From: Allodiplogaster sudhausi
Taxonomy: Eukaryota; Nematoda; Chromadorea; Rhabditida; Diplogasteridae
Direction of reading: 5' to 3'
DNA: 64,000 bases
NCBI GenBank assembly: GCA_945643635.1
Contig: CALZFC010000033.1
Span: 3,786,001-3,850,000, forward strand
A program made the translations under genes and the position numbers. The notes beneath the pieces were generated by a model, which had not been told where the DNA came from, searched no databases, and was given only the letters and a program-made list of their open reading frames with translations. Of this stretch, positions 52,441-63,902 are shown piece after piece; the stretch's first letter is position 1; every line of letters begins with the position of its first letter.

Positions 52441-52444
52441 GCAG

Positions 52445-53567
52445 ATGGACGACTTCTTCCCTCCCGCTCCTCCCCCGCCAGTCTCTGGCAGCTACATGAA
52501 CACCCCTCGTAAGCCGTCCTCCACCGTTGTCCGCAGCAGCGGCAACTGTGCCATCGACGACGACTACAACATCCCGAAGAACGTCATCAATCCGGCACTC
52601 GTCCGGGAGTACGTTCAATTTTTGCTTTATTCTCGATTTTATTTCTATCATTACAAAGTTATTTTCATTTTCTATTTAAATCATGTGCCCTTTTCCACTT
52701 TACTTAATCGAATTAATTAATCTTTATTGATGTGCTCCAAATTAGTTGTCTCATTTGTGTAATTTCTTTCCACTTACTTAAATCAAGTTTCATACATTCT
52801 TGAAATTTACTCAGAGCTTCTAAATTAATTAAAATATCATTTATTTCTCACATATCCTGAGTACTCCACCACCAAGTTTATAATCTCTCGCGCCGCTTTC
52901 CAGTGTCCGCGAGTCGGTCGCGTCGTGTTCTGCAGCGGCAGCGGCGGCGGCGGCCTCTTCCTCGGCGCCGCACCATGCGCCCCCTCCTCTCCCTCCCTCC
53001 CACTCGCCCACTCATCGCCCCCTTCTCCTCCCTTCCGCGTCCGCTCTCTCGGCGCGTGACCGCGCCAAGATGCAGCCCATCACCATAAGGTAAGAAATTA
53101 TATTGAAGATTTATTAGAGAGAGAAAAATTCATCATTTAATATCATTTATGTTACTTATGCATAATTTCTTCTAACTACCAGTAGCAGCTTCAAGCCTTT
53201 TCAAGCAACACTTTTCACCTTTCGCTATCTTCTCAATGCGTTTTTGTATCCGCTATTCATTATGTCAAATTATATTTCTAACCTTCCGTAGGTTCTTTAT
53301 TTTGTACCAAGAAAAGAATATGCAAATGCAGCCTCTCTCCCCCGGCTGAAGAGACGAACGGCCAACTCGTGCAGAGAGAGCTCTTCCGCTTCGGCAAGGA
53401 AGTCGGTGGCGGAAGAGACGGAGGACATTTGACAGGTTGGGAGGGAGGAGGGAGAAAGAGTGGCTAGAGAAAGAAAGAGAGAAGGAGAGAGAGAGACAGA
53501 GAGAGAAAGAGAGAGAGAGAAATAGGTTGAGCGAGCTCATGAGCGAAACAGATAGAGAGAGAGAGAT

Positions 53568-53609
<42 letters not shown>

Positions 53610-53825
53610 ATGATTAGAAGGACGAGGAAATGGACATTTTAGCACTTTATTTAATTCTGCTAAAATAATATACCCCATTTATAAAAAAAAAATACAAAAT
53701 AATGAATCCCTTTACCCGCTTCTTCTGCAGGCAAGAAGACCTCCTTCCTGATCGCTCTGCTCCTCGCGTTGGTCGTCGTCTTATCTGTCATCTTTGTCGT
53801 CCTTCTCTTCCAGCATGCCCCCTAG
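52445..53825 (+). CDS. Proline-rich tail-anchored membrane protein, unrecognised
   Basis: Four exons join in phase to 549 nt (182 residues): 52445-52608, 52904-53089, 53332-53435 and 53731-53825. The N-terminus is acidic and Pro-rich (MDDFFPPAPPPPVSGSYM), then IDDDYNIPKNVINPALVR. Exon 2 has an Ala run and Pro/His-rich sequence, and exon 3 gives ETNGQLVQRELFRFGKEVG. The last exon is a single hydrophobic helix (about residues 155-180, SFLIALLLALVVVLSVIFVV) followed by six residues, which is the layout of a C-tail-anchored protein facing the cytosol. There is no signal peptide. The ATG directly follows a long (CT)n and GCAG, so it is either preceded by a 5' UTR exon or sits at a trans-splice acceptor. 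No family recognised. Confidence 0.72.
53453..53606. repeat. (GA)n tract in an intron of the tail-anchored protein gene
   Basis: Imperfect then pure (GA)n. It lies on the purine strand relative to transcription, unlike most intronic CT tracts here. Confidence 0.85.
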
Positions 53826-54812
53826 GGGTCTCTTTGCTTATCTTAGGGGTAATTGAGACCCCCTAGGGGTCCTGCCATACTTCTCCAATCATCTTCAATA
53901 AACGACCACTCCTATCAGTACCTTACCATTAGACCTCTCCTTATTAGTCAGGAGACCTGACTTATCCTTTCGAACACTTTCCATCTCCTCCTCTCTCCAT
54001 TTTTATCAATGAACCTTTCCTCGACTCGGGTAATTATTTTCATGTGCAACTTTGCAATCATTTCGCGTGTATTTTCCGCCTGGCTTTCTTATTTCTTTTT
54101 GTCGGCTGCACTGATATTTTCTGGCATTGAATACGCTTCATCACTCGATATCCTCATTTCTCGAAATACTAGACATGAGATTCATAATAAGACTCCTCTC
54201 GAAACTAGGAAAGTCATCACTAGCAGAGAGAGAGAGAGAGAGAATAATAAAGATGCTCGGCGATAAGATTCGATTAAAAAGTTATAGAATGGAAGACGAA
54301 AAAGCATGAGTACGTTTCTGGGATTGGTAAAAACAAAAATGCTTTCTGGATGATGGGAATGTGACATGACATAAAAACTAAATAAAAGGTGAATTGCTGC
54401 ATTTTAGATACATGAAAAATAGAATGGATAAAACTGAAACAGATTAGCACTTAGCCTAGCACAAGGGCAGCTGAAGCGATGAGTGAAGAAATGACGAGAG
54501 AAAGAAAAAGAATGCTGAGCAGAAGACATCCGTCATAGTGCAAGGAGTATTGCATGGAAAAGTAATGGAAAGGAAGGCAGGCAGACAACTACAGAATCTA
54601 CAAGATCATCTTTGATTGACGGATCGTGTAAAATCGCATTGACATTGAAAGTAACGCATAGGAAACATGAAAATTGATAAGTTGACTTCAAAAGGGAGCA
54701 AAGGAAAAAGCACTTGATTCTTTCGCGATCAGGATTATCGAGTGGAGAAACTGATATTCGACGCTTGAGAAAGCCGCGGACGGGAGCTGCTCAGCTGCTG
54801 TAATGGAAGGAT
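53826..54812. other. Intergenic region between convergent genes
   Basis: Starts with a short repeat of CCCCCTAGGGGTC (53817-53830 and 53862-53874). Otherwise AT-rich, with a short GA tract at 54224-54242. No gene seen. Confidence 0.6.
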
Positions 54813-56781
54813 TCAGAAGAACTCGAGGAGAAATCTTTTTTTACCCTGTCAGAGCAAACTAGCTCAAGTGAATATAGTAAAAACACACGTGGTGAAAGGG
54901 GGTCTTTGACTGAAAGGGAGGTGACTAATTTAGAAAAAAAATAGAAAATAAAATAAGCACCATATTTTTCATTATCCAAACTGGTCGAAAAGAAACCTTC
55001 TCCTGGATGAGCTGGCCCAGATGCTCCTTGAGCAAAGCCGTGCATTCGGCAGAGGCACCCGTCAGTGAAATCTCGCTCAGCTACAAAAGAGGCTAATGTA
55101 AAGCAGAATAATTGTTTAACAAAGGAAAGAAAAGAACAGTAAAGGAAAGAAAATTCCAGAAAAAGGAGAACAATAGGCTGCCAAGGAAGGACCAACTACC
55201 GTACCTTCACTCCACATCTTCCGCTCAGGAGACCAAAGGCCCTGTAGACGGTGAGTACGATGGAATCCGCCAGCGCCGGGTCCGCAGTCATGTTCTCGTT
55301 GTTGCAAAAGAGTTGGGGAAGTAGCTGAAAAGAGGGGGGAGGGGTTAAGTAGGATTTCTCTGATGTAATGAACAAATTACTGTATATCATGTTTAAATTT
55401 TAAAAAAAATCCCACTTTGAACGAACCAGTGAATGAATAGCGTCGTTTTGGAAGGCAAAGGTGAGCGCCGCCTCGTAGCCAATGCGAATCTGCTTCGCAA
55501 CATCAGATTCCTTCACGACAATGTAGATGACATCTGAACTTGAACATTTCATCAAGGAGAATATAAAGCAGCGTTAAAAAGGTCCCGTCGATTTCAGAGA
55601 CCCACATAGATTTTGAGCTGCACCAGAACCAATTATAACCTTGACTTTAATATGGTTATCCTGTTTTACTCTTACCCACCTTGCTTTCCAGGCCCCAAAC
55701 CCCATTCCCAACCCAGTGTTCATTGGAATTTATTTCATTGGGTCAAGTTATCGTTCGTTTACTTTCACAACATCATCTTGGTTTTAGTCCAACCATCAAA
55801 CATTGGAAATGAACAAGTACTTGGAACAATTTTGTGCCAGACAATATCTCGCTTAAAGCAACGGAAAACCGAAAAAAAGAGCATCGGAAAAAGGCATCGC
55901 TACAAAAAGAGTGATATAAAAATAATAAAATAAACTTACACGACGGGCACTGAGTCGCTCTGATGTTTTCGTCGACTTTGATTATGCCATTTTTGTGTGT
56001 AGATTTCACTGCCTCGGAGAGCTGGAAAAAGAAAACGTCACTTTATAACCACTTTAATTTTTTCGCGGTCTTTCTCTCTTCCACATATTATATATGCAAA
56101 CATTGATTCTTATTGGCCCAAACGATTGAAAACAGCCCTAACCTCTTCCTGAAGTTCGAAGTGAGTGATGAAAGCATCCGAGAAAGAAGACACTGTCAAT
56201 GAATCAGTGTTAATAACGCTATCATTCCAAGCCAATACAGGATGATTATTAAAATACCAGTTAATAAAGCTTCTTTTCACTGTACTCTCGTGCTGTTACC
56301 AAGCAGAAGAAGCAAGAAAATTTGTTTAAATAAATATTTTAAAATAAAATAAAAGGAAAAAAAATAAATTTGAAATACCAACCCGGAGTTCCGTCGGGCT
56401 TGGCATCGACAACAACTGCATCGAAGGAGTGAGCAGCAAGGAGGGAGAGAGGGTCGGTCTCATCAGTCCAGGAGATAGTTTCCACTGTCTCCACGAAAGA
56501 CTCGGTGTAATCTGGAAACAAAACTATCATCTAAACCTCGTCAAAAAAGTACGCCCACTATTTCAGTTTTAAAAGCAGAACAAAGTGGGAATGTTTGCAA
56601 TTACAAATATTTCCAGCGACTTCAAATCATTATATATATCAATATAGCTCTCACCAGAATGGAAGTTGAACTTTCGCCCCGACTCATCGCCTTTCGGTAT
56701 GATAAAGGACTCATCGCCAAAGCAACCAGCCCCGTGACATCGCTCATTCGGCGATCTGCAAAAATTAGACACTATTTTCAT
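54813..56781 (-). CDS. Unrecognised 243-residue alpha/beta protein, possibly macro-domain-like
   Basis: Eight minus-strand exons join in phase to 732 nt: 56781-56655, 56511-56383, 56192-56143, 56021-55940, 55533-55427, 55324-55205, 55080-54997 and 54845-54813. Visible features: RCHGAGCFGDESFIIPKG near the start, the strand FDAVVVDAKPDG, then IYIVVKESDVAKQIRIGYE, AALTFAFQNDAIHSL, LLPQLFCNN, DSIVLTVYRAF and TGASAECTALLKEHLG. The order of strand, AALTFA helix, I-x-S-L strand, then A-x-x-I-V-L helix recalls the second half of macro domains, but no diagnostic motif is complete, so this is a weak suggestion. The start is the ATG at 56781, 110 bp downstream of the stop of the next gene on the same strand. 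The last small exon is the least certain. Confidence 0.68.
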
Positions 56782-56891
56782 TCAATCTAAAAGATTGCAC
56801 TAGAAATAGATTGCAGAATACATGTATGTTAAAATTAAAATAAAGTGAACCTTCTTAAGCACTTCATATCTCAATCATCAAGTCCCAAAAA

Positions 56892-59800
56892 TCAGTTACC
56901 GTCGCTTCTAAGCCGCCGGGACGAGGAGTTACCCATGGTCGGTCTGCGAGCTACAGTAACCATTGCTGCAGGACCACCTGACGAGACCGGAGTGCGCATC
57001 CTTGAGCCTGTGCAAAGCTTGTATTTATTGTATGCAAAATAAAAATGGGATCATTAATTATTTAATATTTTTCAGCATTCTTTTAAGTTATTGTAAACAA
57101 CCCTATTAAACAATGCTACAGTATCCACCTGAGCTGAATCCTCTCTTCAAGACCGCGCCAATCTTTTGTAGTTTGCTGCTACTTGTGGAGGACGGAGTGA
57201 GCTTCTTGAGTTTGCCGGACGTGGAAAGGGGCAGTCCGGGCGGAAGAGTTGCTACCGAGGTAGGAGTGATCGTCTGGCAGTCCGCAGTCGTCTCCGTTCT
57301 CTCCGAGATGTCGTATGGAGCTGAACATTTTGGGATTATAATAATATTACATTAAACGACGAATGGTTTATCTTTAGAACAAAATTGTTTGATTAATTAT
57401 CGCCTAAATTCGTAAAAAAAAACAGAAACATTCGTTATGGCGCCGGACGAGAAGCGACTTTTTCTTAGAGAGCGACGCAGCCGCTGAGCGGGAGCTGGAA
57501 ACAAATTAAACTTATTTTATGCAATACAATTCGTTTTCAAAAAGAGAGATGCCAACCGATCAATAGTCCTCGGAGTGGGGGCAACAAAAGTAGCAGAGGG
57601 AGGAGCGGGCGTGGTTGCGAGCTGGCCGGAGATCGGTCTGTCGTTGTCGATGGAGGCAGTGCAGATCACTGGATCAGGCTGAAACAGTACTGGCGATATG
57701 GTCATCATTTAATGGAGACAAATATTCAGTCTTGAATTCGCGCCCTTTTGTCTGTCACAAAGAATGAGCATTTCATTTACAGAGACGCGACAACAATTGG
57801 CATGACAATTTAAAGAGATTACGGTAGTTTCGTGGTACGATATCTATCAATATAAAAATGATATTCTTGCTTTGTTCTTCGTAATTTGAGATTGCACATA
57901 TTTAGAAGGGATCAAACGGGGGGGGGGGGGGGGGGGAGGGATGGAAACAGCTTAATTTTACAGGGAATCCCTGCTAACCCCTTCTGCTGCTTCCTCTCCC
58001 GCGTAGCCCACTTCCATGTCCTCATCTCCGTCCTCCTCCTTGACCTGCTCCATCTCCGAGTCTTGCTCAGGTCGTCTGCCACGGAGACGGAGAGACTTCC
58101 GACGAAGCCACGTGGAAGGACTGTCGCTCACGCCTGTGAGAAAAAGATTCATATTTAATTTATTATTATTATTTAACATCGCTAGATGCTCCCATTATTC
58201 ATAATCAACAGCTTGAACGTGTTTCAAAAGGGCTTAAGATGGAAATTACTCCCGATGATCGGGTAAAAAGTAAGAGAGACTTACTATGGACACGTCGAAC
58301 ATTGGAAATGACATTCTGCACATCGCGATTCGGCGTATGGACTGGCATGGATCTAAAGAAAAATACAAAATTATTTTTTTCAGTTAATCTTTCGGCTGCG
58401 AGTTCAAAAGAAAAAAAAAACATAAAAAGCAAGTCCATATTTGCCTTTTTCTTTCTTGACAATTCTCTTTATTCAAAGAGCAAGTGAACAGGTTCAAAGA
58501 AATGAGGCTAAATAAAGTGCGAAAGAAGGAAGATTGAGATGATTCTAGGTTCTAGTTAGCAAGAAGATAAGACTAGATAGACCTGGTGGAATGTCTCAGG
58601 TCATCAGCTCCTCTCATGAGTGAGCTGACTGGAGTCGTGCAGCAGCTGGCACTGCTCGGGTAGTTGCTGCTCGAGGAGTCAGAAGAGACATTCGTCATGT
58701 TCGCCTAGAACGGGGAAAGCACTTCGACACAGAGGGAATAAAAGCTGCTGAACGGAGGTAGTAGGCCTGAAAGCAGGATGGATATCTATTGAAATAGTAG
58801 AGTTTACGCTAAAGTCTTCGTCAATAATGTGGTGGGAAGGTCCAAAATCAGGGTGGGTCTGTCAAAGATCGTCGGTACCTTTTCCCCTGTTTCAACTTAT
58901 TAATTAGAAATGGAATACGCTCGTGATTCGGATAAGGATCGATAGAAAATATAAGATATATACCACGGGTAAAGCTGCTGAATATGAGCGGTGGGAACAC
59001 GACAATAAAGGCCAGATTTTGAAATGAAAAAAGTAGCTCCTCCACAACTGACAGGCGCGCCAGCCTCATCCTCCTTCGCGTGTCCTCCTCCGTGGATAAA
59101 GTTGTGGAGGTTCTCGTTCTGCTTGAAGTGGGCACTATCGTATGAACTTGTGCTCTGAAGGATGAAAGTCAAAAACTACTGAAAACAATCAAAAAGAGAA
59201 TAATGCAACTTCCAAGAATTTGAAATGCTTGAACGACTTCAAATATAATAAAAACTAATAGCACATGAAGGAAATAGAAACAGATAGTAAGAGTTGTTTT
59301 TTTTGGGTGGGTGAAAATATTTATGGCTGGGTGTCAAAAAGTTCAAGACAAAAATTTGCCTTTTCCGAGCTTTGGAAAGAGCTCTCCGAACTGTTCGCAG
59401 CAGCCGTTGCCTGGAGACGATTGAGAGAGGAAGAAGAGGAAGAGAGTTTGCTGCTACTTTTCATCTTGGAGAGGAGACCACCAAAGAGGGAAAAGCGGCG
59501 GGGACGCTGCTCTTTCTCGCTGCCTTGCTGCTGCTGCATCTCCTGTGCAAGCATATTTATTTATTGTTTTTATGATAAATAGATATTAGGAATAGCATAA
59601 GCTGATTATGAAAATACAAGTATTGCATATATTTTTTTAATCACATAAAACGGAGCTCTAAACCCTGTATACTTCAGGATGCTATCTCACAAAAGCAATT
59701 GTGCTATGGGAACAATAGCTGACGGCATATGTTCTCATGAGTGGCATGGCAGACTTTACTCACCCCCAAACTACAAGTAATTAAGAGTGAAATAATTAGC

Positions 59801-60036
59801 TATGAAGCACGATGAAATGATACATCATTACTTACCTGCTCATACCACGCACTCTTCTTTGAGTTGGAGCGAGAAGCGGAGGAGTTGCGCTAGAAGACGC
59901 AATGATCATTATTTATTGGCGAGAAAATAAACAAAACAAATATTCAGATAAACGAGCATATATAAATCGAGAGGGCAAAGAAACTAAACCTCACCCCTTC
60001 GGAGGACTTTCTCTTCTTGGCTACGCCAGACTTCAT
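56892..60036 (-). CDS. Unrecognised Ser-rich basic protein, 406 residues
   Basis: Eleven minus-strand exons join in phase to 1221 nt: 60036-59995, 59889-59836, 59542-59360, 59154-59053, 58704-58583, 58352-58285, 58133-57979, 57678-57557, 57494-57430, 57320-57129 and 57007-56892. The start MKSGVAKKRKSSEG contains a monopartite NLS-like KKRK. Then come RNSSASRSNSKKSAWYEQ, a QQQQ run, RRFSLFGGLLSKMKSSSKL, a long Ser stretch, WLRRKSLRLRGRR, the acidic patch EQVKEEDGDEDMEV, KKLTPSSTSSSKLQ and a final SSSRRLRSDGN. It is disordered and rich in R-x-x-S/T sites, so phosphorylation and nuclear location are plausible inferences. The exon 3 donor is GC (AAAG|gcaaat), and phases require it. Its 5' end is 390 bp from the divergent Jagunal start; its stop is 110 bp from the next gene. 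Confidence 0.75.
58846..58905. repeat. Dispersed repeat, copy 1
   Basis: GGTCCAAAATCAGGGTGGGT and the following 40 bp resemble 61681-61745 (GGACCAAAATCAGCGTAGGT...) with scattered changes. Both lie in introns. Confidence 0.5.
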
Positions 60037-60426
60037 GGGTATCCCTCGTAGCGAGAGTAGTCGATCTACGGAGTCGAAAGACCACTAAAATCAGTACATT
60101 AACACACTTTTAAAAGCATTAACCATAATATTTCAATGTTTTATACAGAACATTCAAACTCAAAAAATCACCGCGCGTCTATTGCCGTTAACCATACGCG
60201 ATCTGGAGGAAAAGCGCGCGCAAAACGGCAGAATTTTCCGAGTTCGCAAATCATAAACGTACGATCTGTGTGTGTTACATCGCAACAACACTTTGTAGTT
60301 CTTTGGTCCTTTTTTCGAGATGAATTCCGTGTGTTTGAGAAGATTCGTCGTTTTAACGCATGTAATTGTGTGGTTTACGCTAGTCTAGTGACCTTATTCT
60401 GTTCTTTTTTCCCTAGATACTAGAAA
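60037..60426. promoter_or_regulatory. Shared intergenic region between divergent start codons
   Basis: Only 390 bp separate the ATG of the Ser-rich gene (minus) from that of Jagunal (plus), so the two promoters overlap or are shared. The stretch 60170-60290 is richer in CG than its surroundings. No TATA box is evident. Confidence 0.55.
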
Positions 60427-62427
60427 ATGTCTTCTCGTGCTGGCCCACGTGCACAAGGCACAGATGGCACGGACTTTCTGCATCGGCAGCGGGTTGCCGC
60501 TCACTACCAGGAGAGGTTCGCATCCGATTCCTTTCATTATCTTTGTTTCTCTCTTATCTCTCTCATCTCTTTGCCCCCCCCCTCTCTCTCTTCTTTCTCT
60601 CTGTCTGTGTTACTCTTAATTTCTTCCTACCTATTCCTGGAGGCTCAATCTTTTCGTAAAACTTTTATTTTTGCATTTTCTACTCTTATCCTTGCTGTGT
60701 TTCTGTTTCCCATATTTATCTTGAATGAGTTTTTTTCTGTTTCTTATTATGTTCATCCTCTTTCACCTTTAAAATTTTATTTGCGAGTGCTGACGACTTG
60801 TTAAGACTAAAATCTAGTATTCTTGAGTGCCAACTACAAGTTCATCTTGAAGTTCATCTTCGCCGCTCATCTACTTGTCCTAATCTTCATGTGGACCAAG
60901 GTGAGAGGCTAAATTTTTTTCATACGAATTTTATTTTTGCGTTTTCTTTGTCGAAATATACCTTTTCTTCCTTTCAACATTTTTATTCTATAGACTATCT
61001 TCGATTCTAAATTATTTTTGATGCATTGGACATAGTGTGTTTCACGTTATTACAAGTAGTTTTCTTGTCATATCGTATGACAGCGAAAAATCATAACTCT
61101 GTGTTGATTAAGGGTGGAAAATAAGAATTGAATTTTGAGGTGGGCTCTGAAGTGTTGAAGCGAGAGTTTGGCGTGAGTTCCAAGCTCGTGGACCGGCTCG
61201 ATCTCCCCTCGGCCTACCCTTGGGAGTACGTCTGGTGCTTCTCTTTCGTGGCCATCATATTCGGCTTCCTTTCGTTCCCAAGGAATAAGGTAAGTATCTA
61301 GCAGAATTTCTTGTGTTTTAAGTTATGAGAGGCAAACAGTCTTGTTACCCTTACGTCGACAATAATAGAGATCTGACCTTTGAAGTGCCACGAGCGTTTT
61401 CTTCTTGTTATCTGTTAAGACATGTTTTTATTACATAGTATTGAAATGATAAAAAAAGTTTTTGAATGGAAATCTCTCCAGGTCGCAATGATCAATCGTC
61501 ACTACTACGCGCAGTTCTTCATGGGAATCCTGCCATGCGTCATTGGAATGGGCTCGCAGGTACCCGAAGCCATCGACTACTTCATCAATGACAACAGCAA
61601 CACTCCCACCTTCAAGGTTAGGACCTATCGATTGCTTGGGATTACTTTCCCCACCTAAATAAGTACCGGATGGGGTATGGAAGGACCAAAATCAGCGTAG
61701 GTCTCTATCACAGACGACACCTTTTAATGCCTGAACTGAGTTCCTTTATGCATTCTCGGAAATAAACATGCTATTGAATTAGATTCGCGATCATACCAAT
61801 GAAAAAAATTCTGAGTTTATTTACTAGTCAACCAAAGGAAAAAAATTTCTGAATTTATTTACTAGTCAGAGGTAAAATAAGGAGTTATTCCTTCAGCTGT
61901 TTCCTGCCCAGTATCTTAATTACATTTGCTTGGATTTCTGTTACCTTATCTCCCTCGTACTGCCCCCTCCCTTTTTTCTCTCTCCTTTCATTATTTATGG
62001 TGCATAATAAGTAACACACGTGGATGATGTTGAATATGTGTAAAATGAGGATGCATAAAATCATAAGGACAATCAAGGGCCAGCATATTGTGGTATTTGA
62101 GGGCATGCAATCTTTGGCTATTACATTAAATGCAACAGCGATCCTCTCTCCTGTTTCTCTCTCTCTCTCTTCCCCTCTCTCTGTCACTCTATCTTTCTTC
62201 ACTTTCTGTCTCCCTCTCTAACTATCTATCATTCCTCGTTCACCATCTCTATCGCTTGTCTCGCTCTCTCTTTTTCTCGTTCTCATGCTCTCTCTTTCCA
62301 GGGCTACTTCCCGATGGTGTTCATCTGGTTCATCTTCTTCGCCGTTGCCCTGCAGATCCACCTCTTCGCCATGCATGTCTCCTACCAGCTCTCCGCAGCA
62401 TGGACGCCAGTAAAGAAGACGGATTAA
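60427..62427 (+). CDS. JAGN1: Jagunal homolog, ER membrane protein, complete
   Basis: Jagunal is a four-pass ER protein needed for ER organisation and membrane traffic (oocyte ER clustering in Drosophila, neutrophil secretory pathway in humans). Five exons join in phase to 573 nt (190 residues; human JAGN1 183): 60427-60515, 60828-60900, 61140-61289, 61482-61616 and 62302-62427. The conserved N-terminus is clear ([26 protein letters not shown]). GFLSFPRN marks the second membrane segment, and the last exon ends [16 protein letters not shown], where human has a dibasic-type ER retrieval signal. Four hydrophobic segments are visible (about residues 33-52, 84-103, 112-130 and 150-172). Two acceptors end in GAG (60827, 61139). 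An (CT)n-rich stretch precedes the last exon. Confidence 0.94.
61681..61745. repeat. Dispersed repeat, copy 2
   Basis: Diverged partner of 58846-58905, in a Jagunal intron. It is followed at 61800-61870 by a local tandem duplication containing TTTATTTACTAGTCA twice. Confidence 0.5.
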
Positions 62428-63080
62428 AATGAATTTAGGAATGTATTTCATTTTTAATTTTAATCTCTTGCTTCTCTAAGATAAGGAAAATTTCAATTCA
62501 GCAGTATTCTGTAATGAGACCGTAACGTACAAAGTAGAACTAGGATCAACGCTGTCATAGAATAATGTAACTTGTTAAAGACATTATTTGCCACATGTCT
62601 ACATGTTGTTAGCTTGCTACTTCGTTTACGGTTTTGATGTTTTTTCCCTCGCGATAATCTATCGAATCTGACCAGGTCTTTCTGTTGTATTCTATTGTTG
62701 GAAGAGATAATAATGATCGCATGAGCTTGTCTCCATTCACAAGAACACAGTAATTCACTGGGTCTTCACGAGTGTCTAAACAAAAGTAGAAAAGAGGGAA
62801 GAAAGTAGGGACTTGGGAGAGAAGATGTGGCTAAGTGATTTGCACGAGCGAACTATTATTATTAGAAGATTTATGGTTTTGAGTGTATGAAAGGGCATCA
62901 ATATTTGTTATCAACTTATTCCTTGCTAAGCAGTTTCATGCACATATTGATTATGTATTACTAATAATTCATTCCTGAAAGAGCAAAAATAGTCTCCTCT
63001 TCAATGTTCACACTCACTTTCCCCCGTCTTCCGCCTCCCCGAGCGGCTGCCTCTCTCTCTCTCTCTCTCATTCTCTCTCT
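62428..63080. other. Jagunal 3' flank, no gene seen
   Basis: AT-rich unique sequence up to about 63000, then CT-rich. Confidence 0.6.
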
Positions 63081-63089
63081 CCCTCTCTC

Positions 63090-63382
63090 TCTCCCATGCC
63101 TTCACTCTCCTCCACTCGCTCCCTCCGCCCTTGTCGCCACGTCACGGACACCCGCGCCGATCCGTGGACGCCGCCGCTGGACTGGAAGTGCACGCTGCGA
63201 GAGACGACTCCGACTCGTCGGCCCTCGATTTGTGCGTTACTCTCTCTCTCTCTCACTTTCTCTCTCTCTCTCACTTTCTCTCTCTATCACTTTCTTTCTT
63301 TCTCTCTCTCTCTCTCGCTCGCTCTATCTCCCTCCCTCTCTCTATATATCTCTATATTTTGCTCTGTCTCTCACTCTCTCTC

Positions 63383-63431
<49 letters not shown>

Positions 63432-63902
63432 TCTTGTCACGTCCTTCCCTCCCGTACCCTTTCCATTGCAGCCTCTGTCCGTTGCCGTACTCCAGTCGTG
63501 TCCATCATCCCCCCTCTCCGCCCCCCTTTCAGTCTCTCTCCCCTCGTCAGTCGGGGCGAGGGCAGGAAGGCCCCTCTCTCCCTCACTCCCTCGCTCCTTC
63601 CCTCGCGCGCCCCGCTCACTCCGCCGCCCGTTCCGCCAAAGCCGGCCGCCAAGCCAGCGCCGGCGCCCGCCGCCGAGGAAGTTAATGTGCATTTCTAAAC
63701 AAATTAAATGTATAATAACTTTTTATTCTGAATTATTAAGCGTTAATTCTGATCTCTCTTAATTCTTGCGGAATTCTTCCGATTTATTCCTCTTTTTTTT
63801 GATCCGTGACGTCCCCCGCTTGTCCGTCTTCCTGAGCGAGGCGTTGAAGAAGAGGCGCGCCGCCCTCATCGATCCTGAAAGCTCCAGCGCCAAGACCAGT
63901 AC
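63090..63902 (+). CDS. Probable partial gene with Pro/Ala-rich exons, runs off the window
   Basis: Three high-GC islands stand out from CT repeats. About 63096-63226 ends at a consensus donor (TT|gtgcgt). About 63472-63675 starts at TTGCAG and reads either PPPVPPKPAAKPAPAPAAEE or, in the frame phased with the first island, RQSGRGQEGPSLPHSLA. About 63838-63898 reads EALKKRRAALIDPESSSAKT before gtacga. Exon edges and frame are not resolved, and the minus strand is also partly open. Not recognised. Confidence 0.35.
63235..63430. repeat. (CT)n tract in the putative intron
   Basis: Imperfect CT repeat with CTTT and TATC interruptions, pure from 63387 to 63428. Confidence 0.9.

Larger units (their letters stand above)
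40063..52444. other. 12-kb gene-poor region dense in (CT)n and (GA)n tracts
   Basis: No exon chain could be built on either strand. Long polypyrimidine tracts (for example 42690-42742, 43337-43409, 47431-47480, 48800-48936, 50177-50232, 50742-50776) alternate with polypurine tracts (41390-41530, 43550-43815, 44910-45090, 46018-46070). Between them is unique sequence of 100-700 bp without conserved protein signal. A region at 46555-46690 has a short open frame (MARKGNYGKYQQGHPTLPHP...) with no splice or homology support. Confidence 0.65.

Noticed and set aside
53817..53880. CCCCCTAGGGGTC repeats as a regulatory stem-loop
   Set aside because: Two short copies just after a stop codon; no further support for function.
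56781..56892. Fusion of the Ser-rich gene and the macro-like gene through a GT at 56898
   Set aside because: The splice GAC-G|gt to the acceptor at 56770 puts the downstream exon in the wrong frame relative to its later exons.
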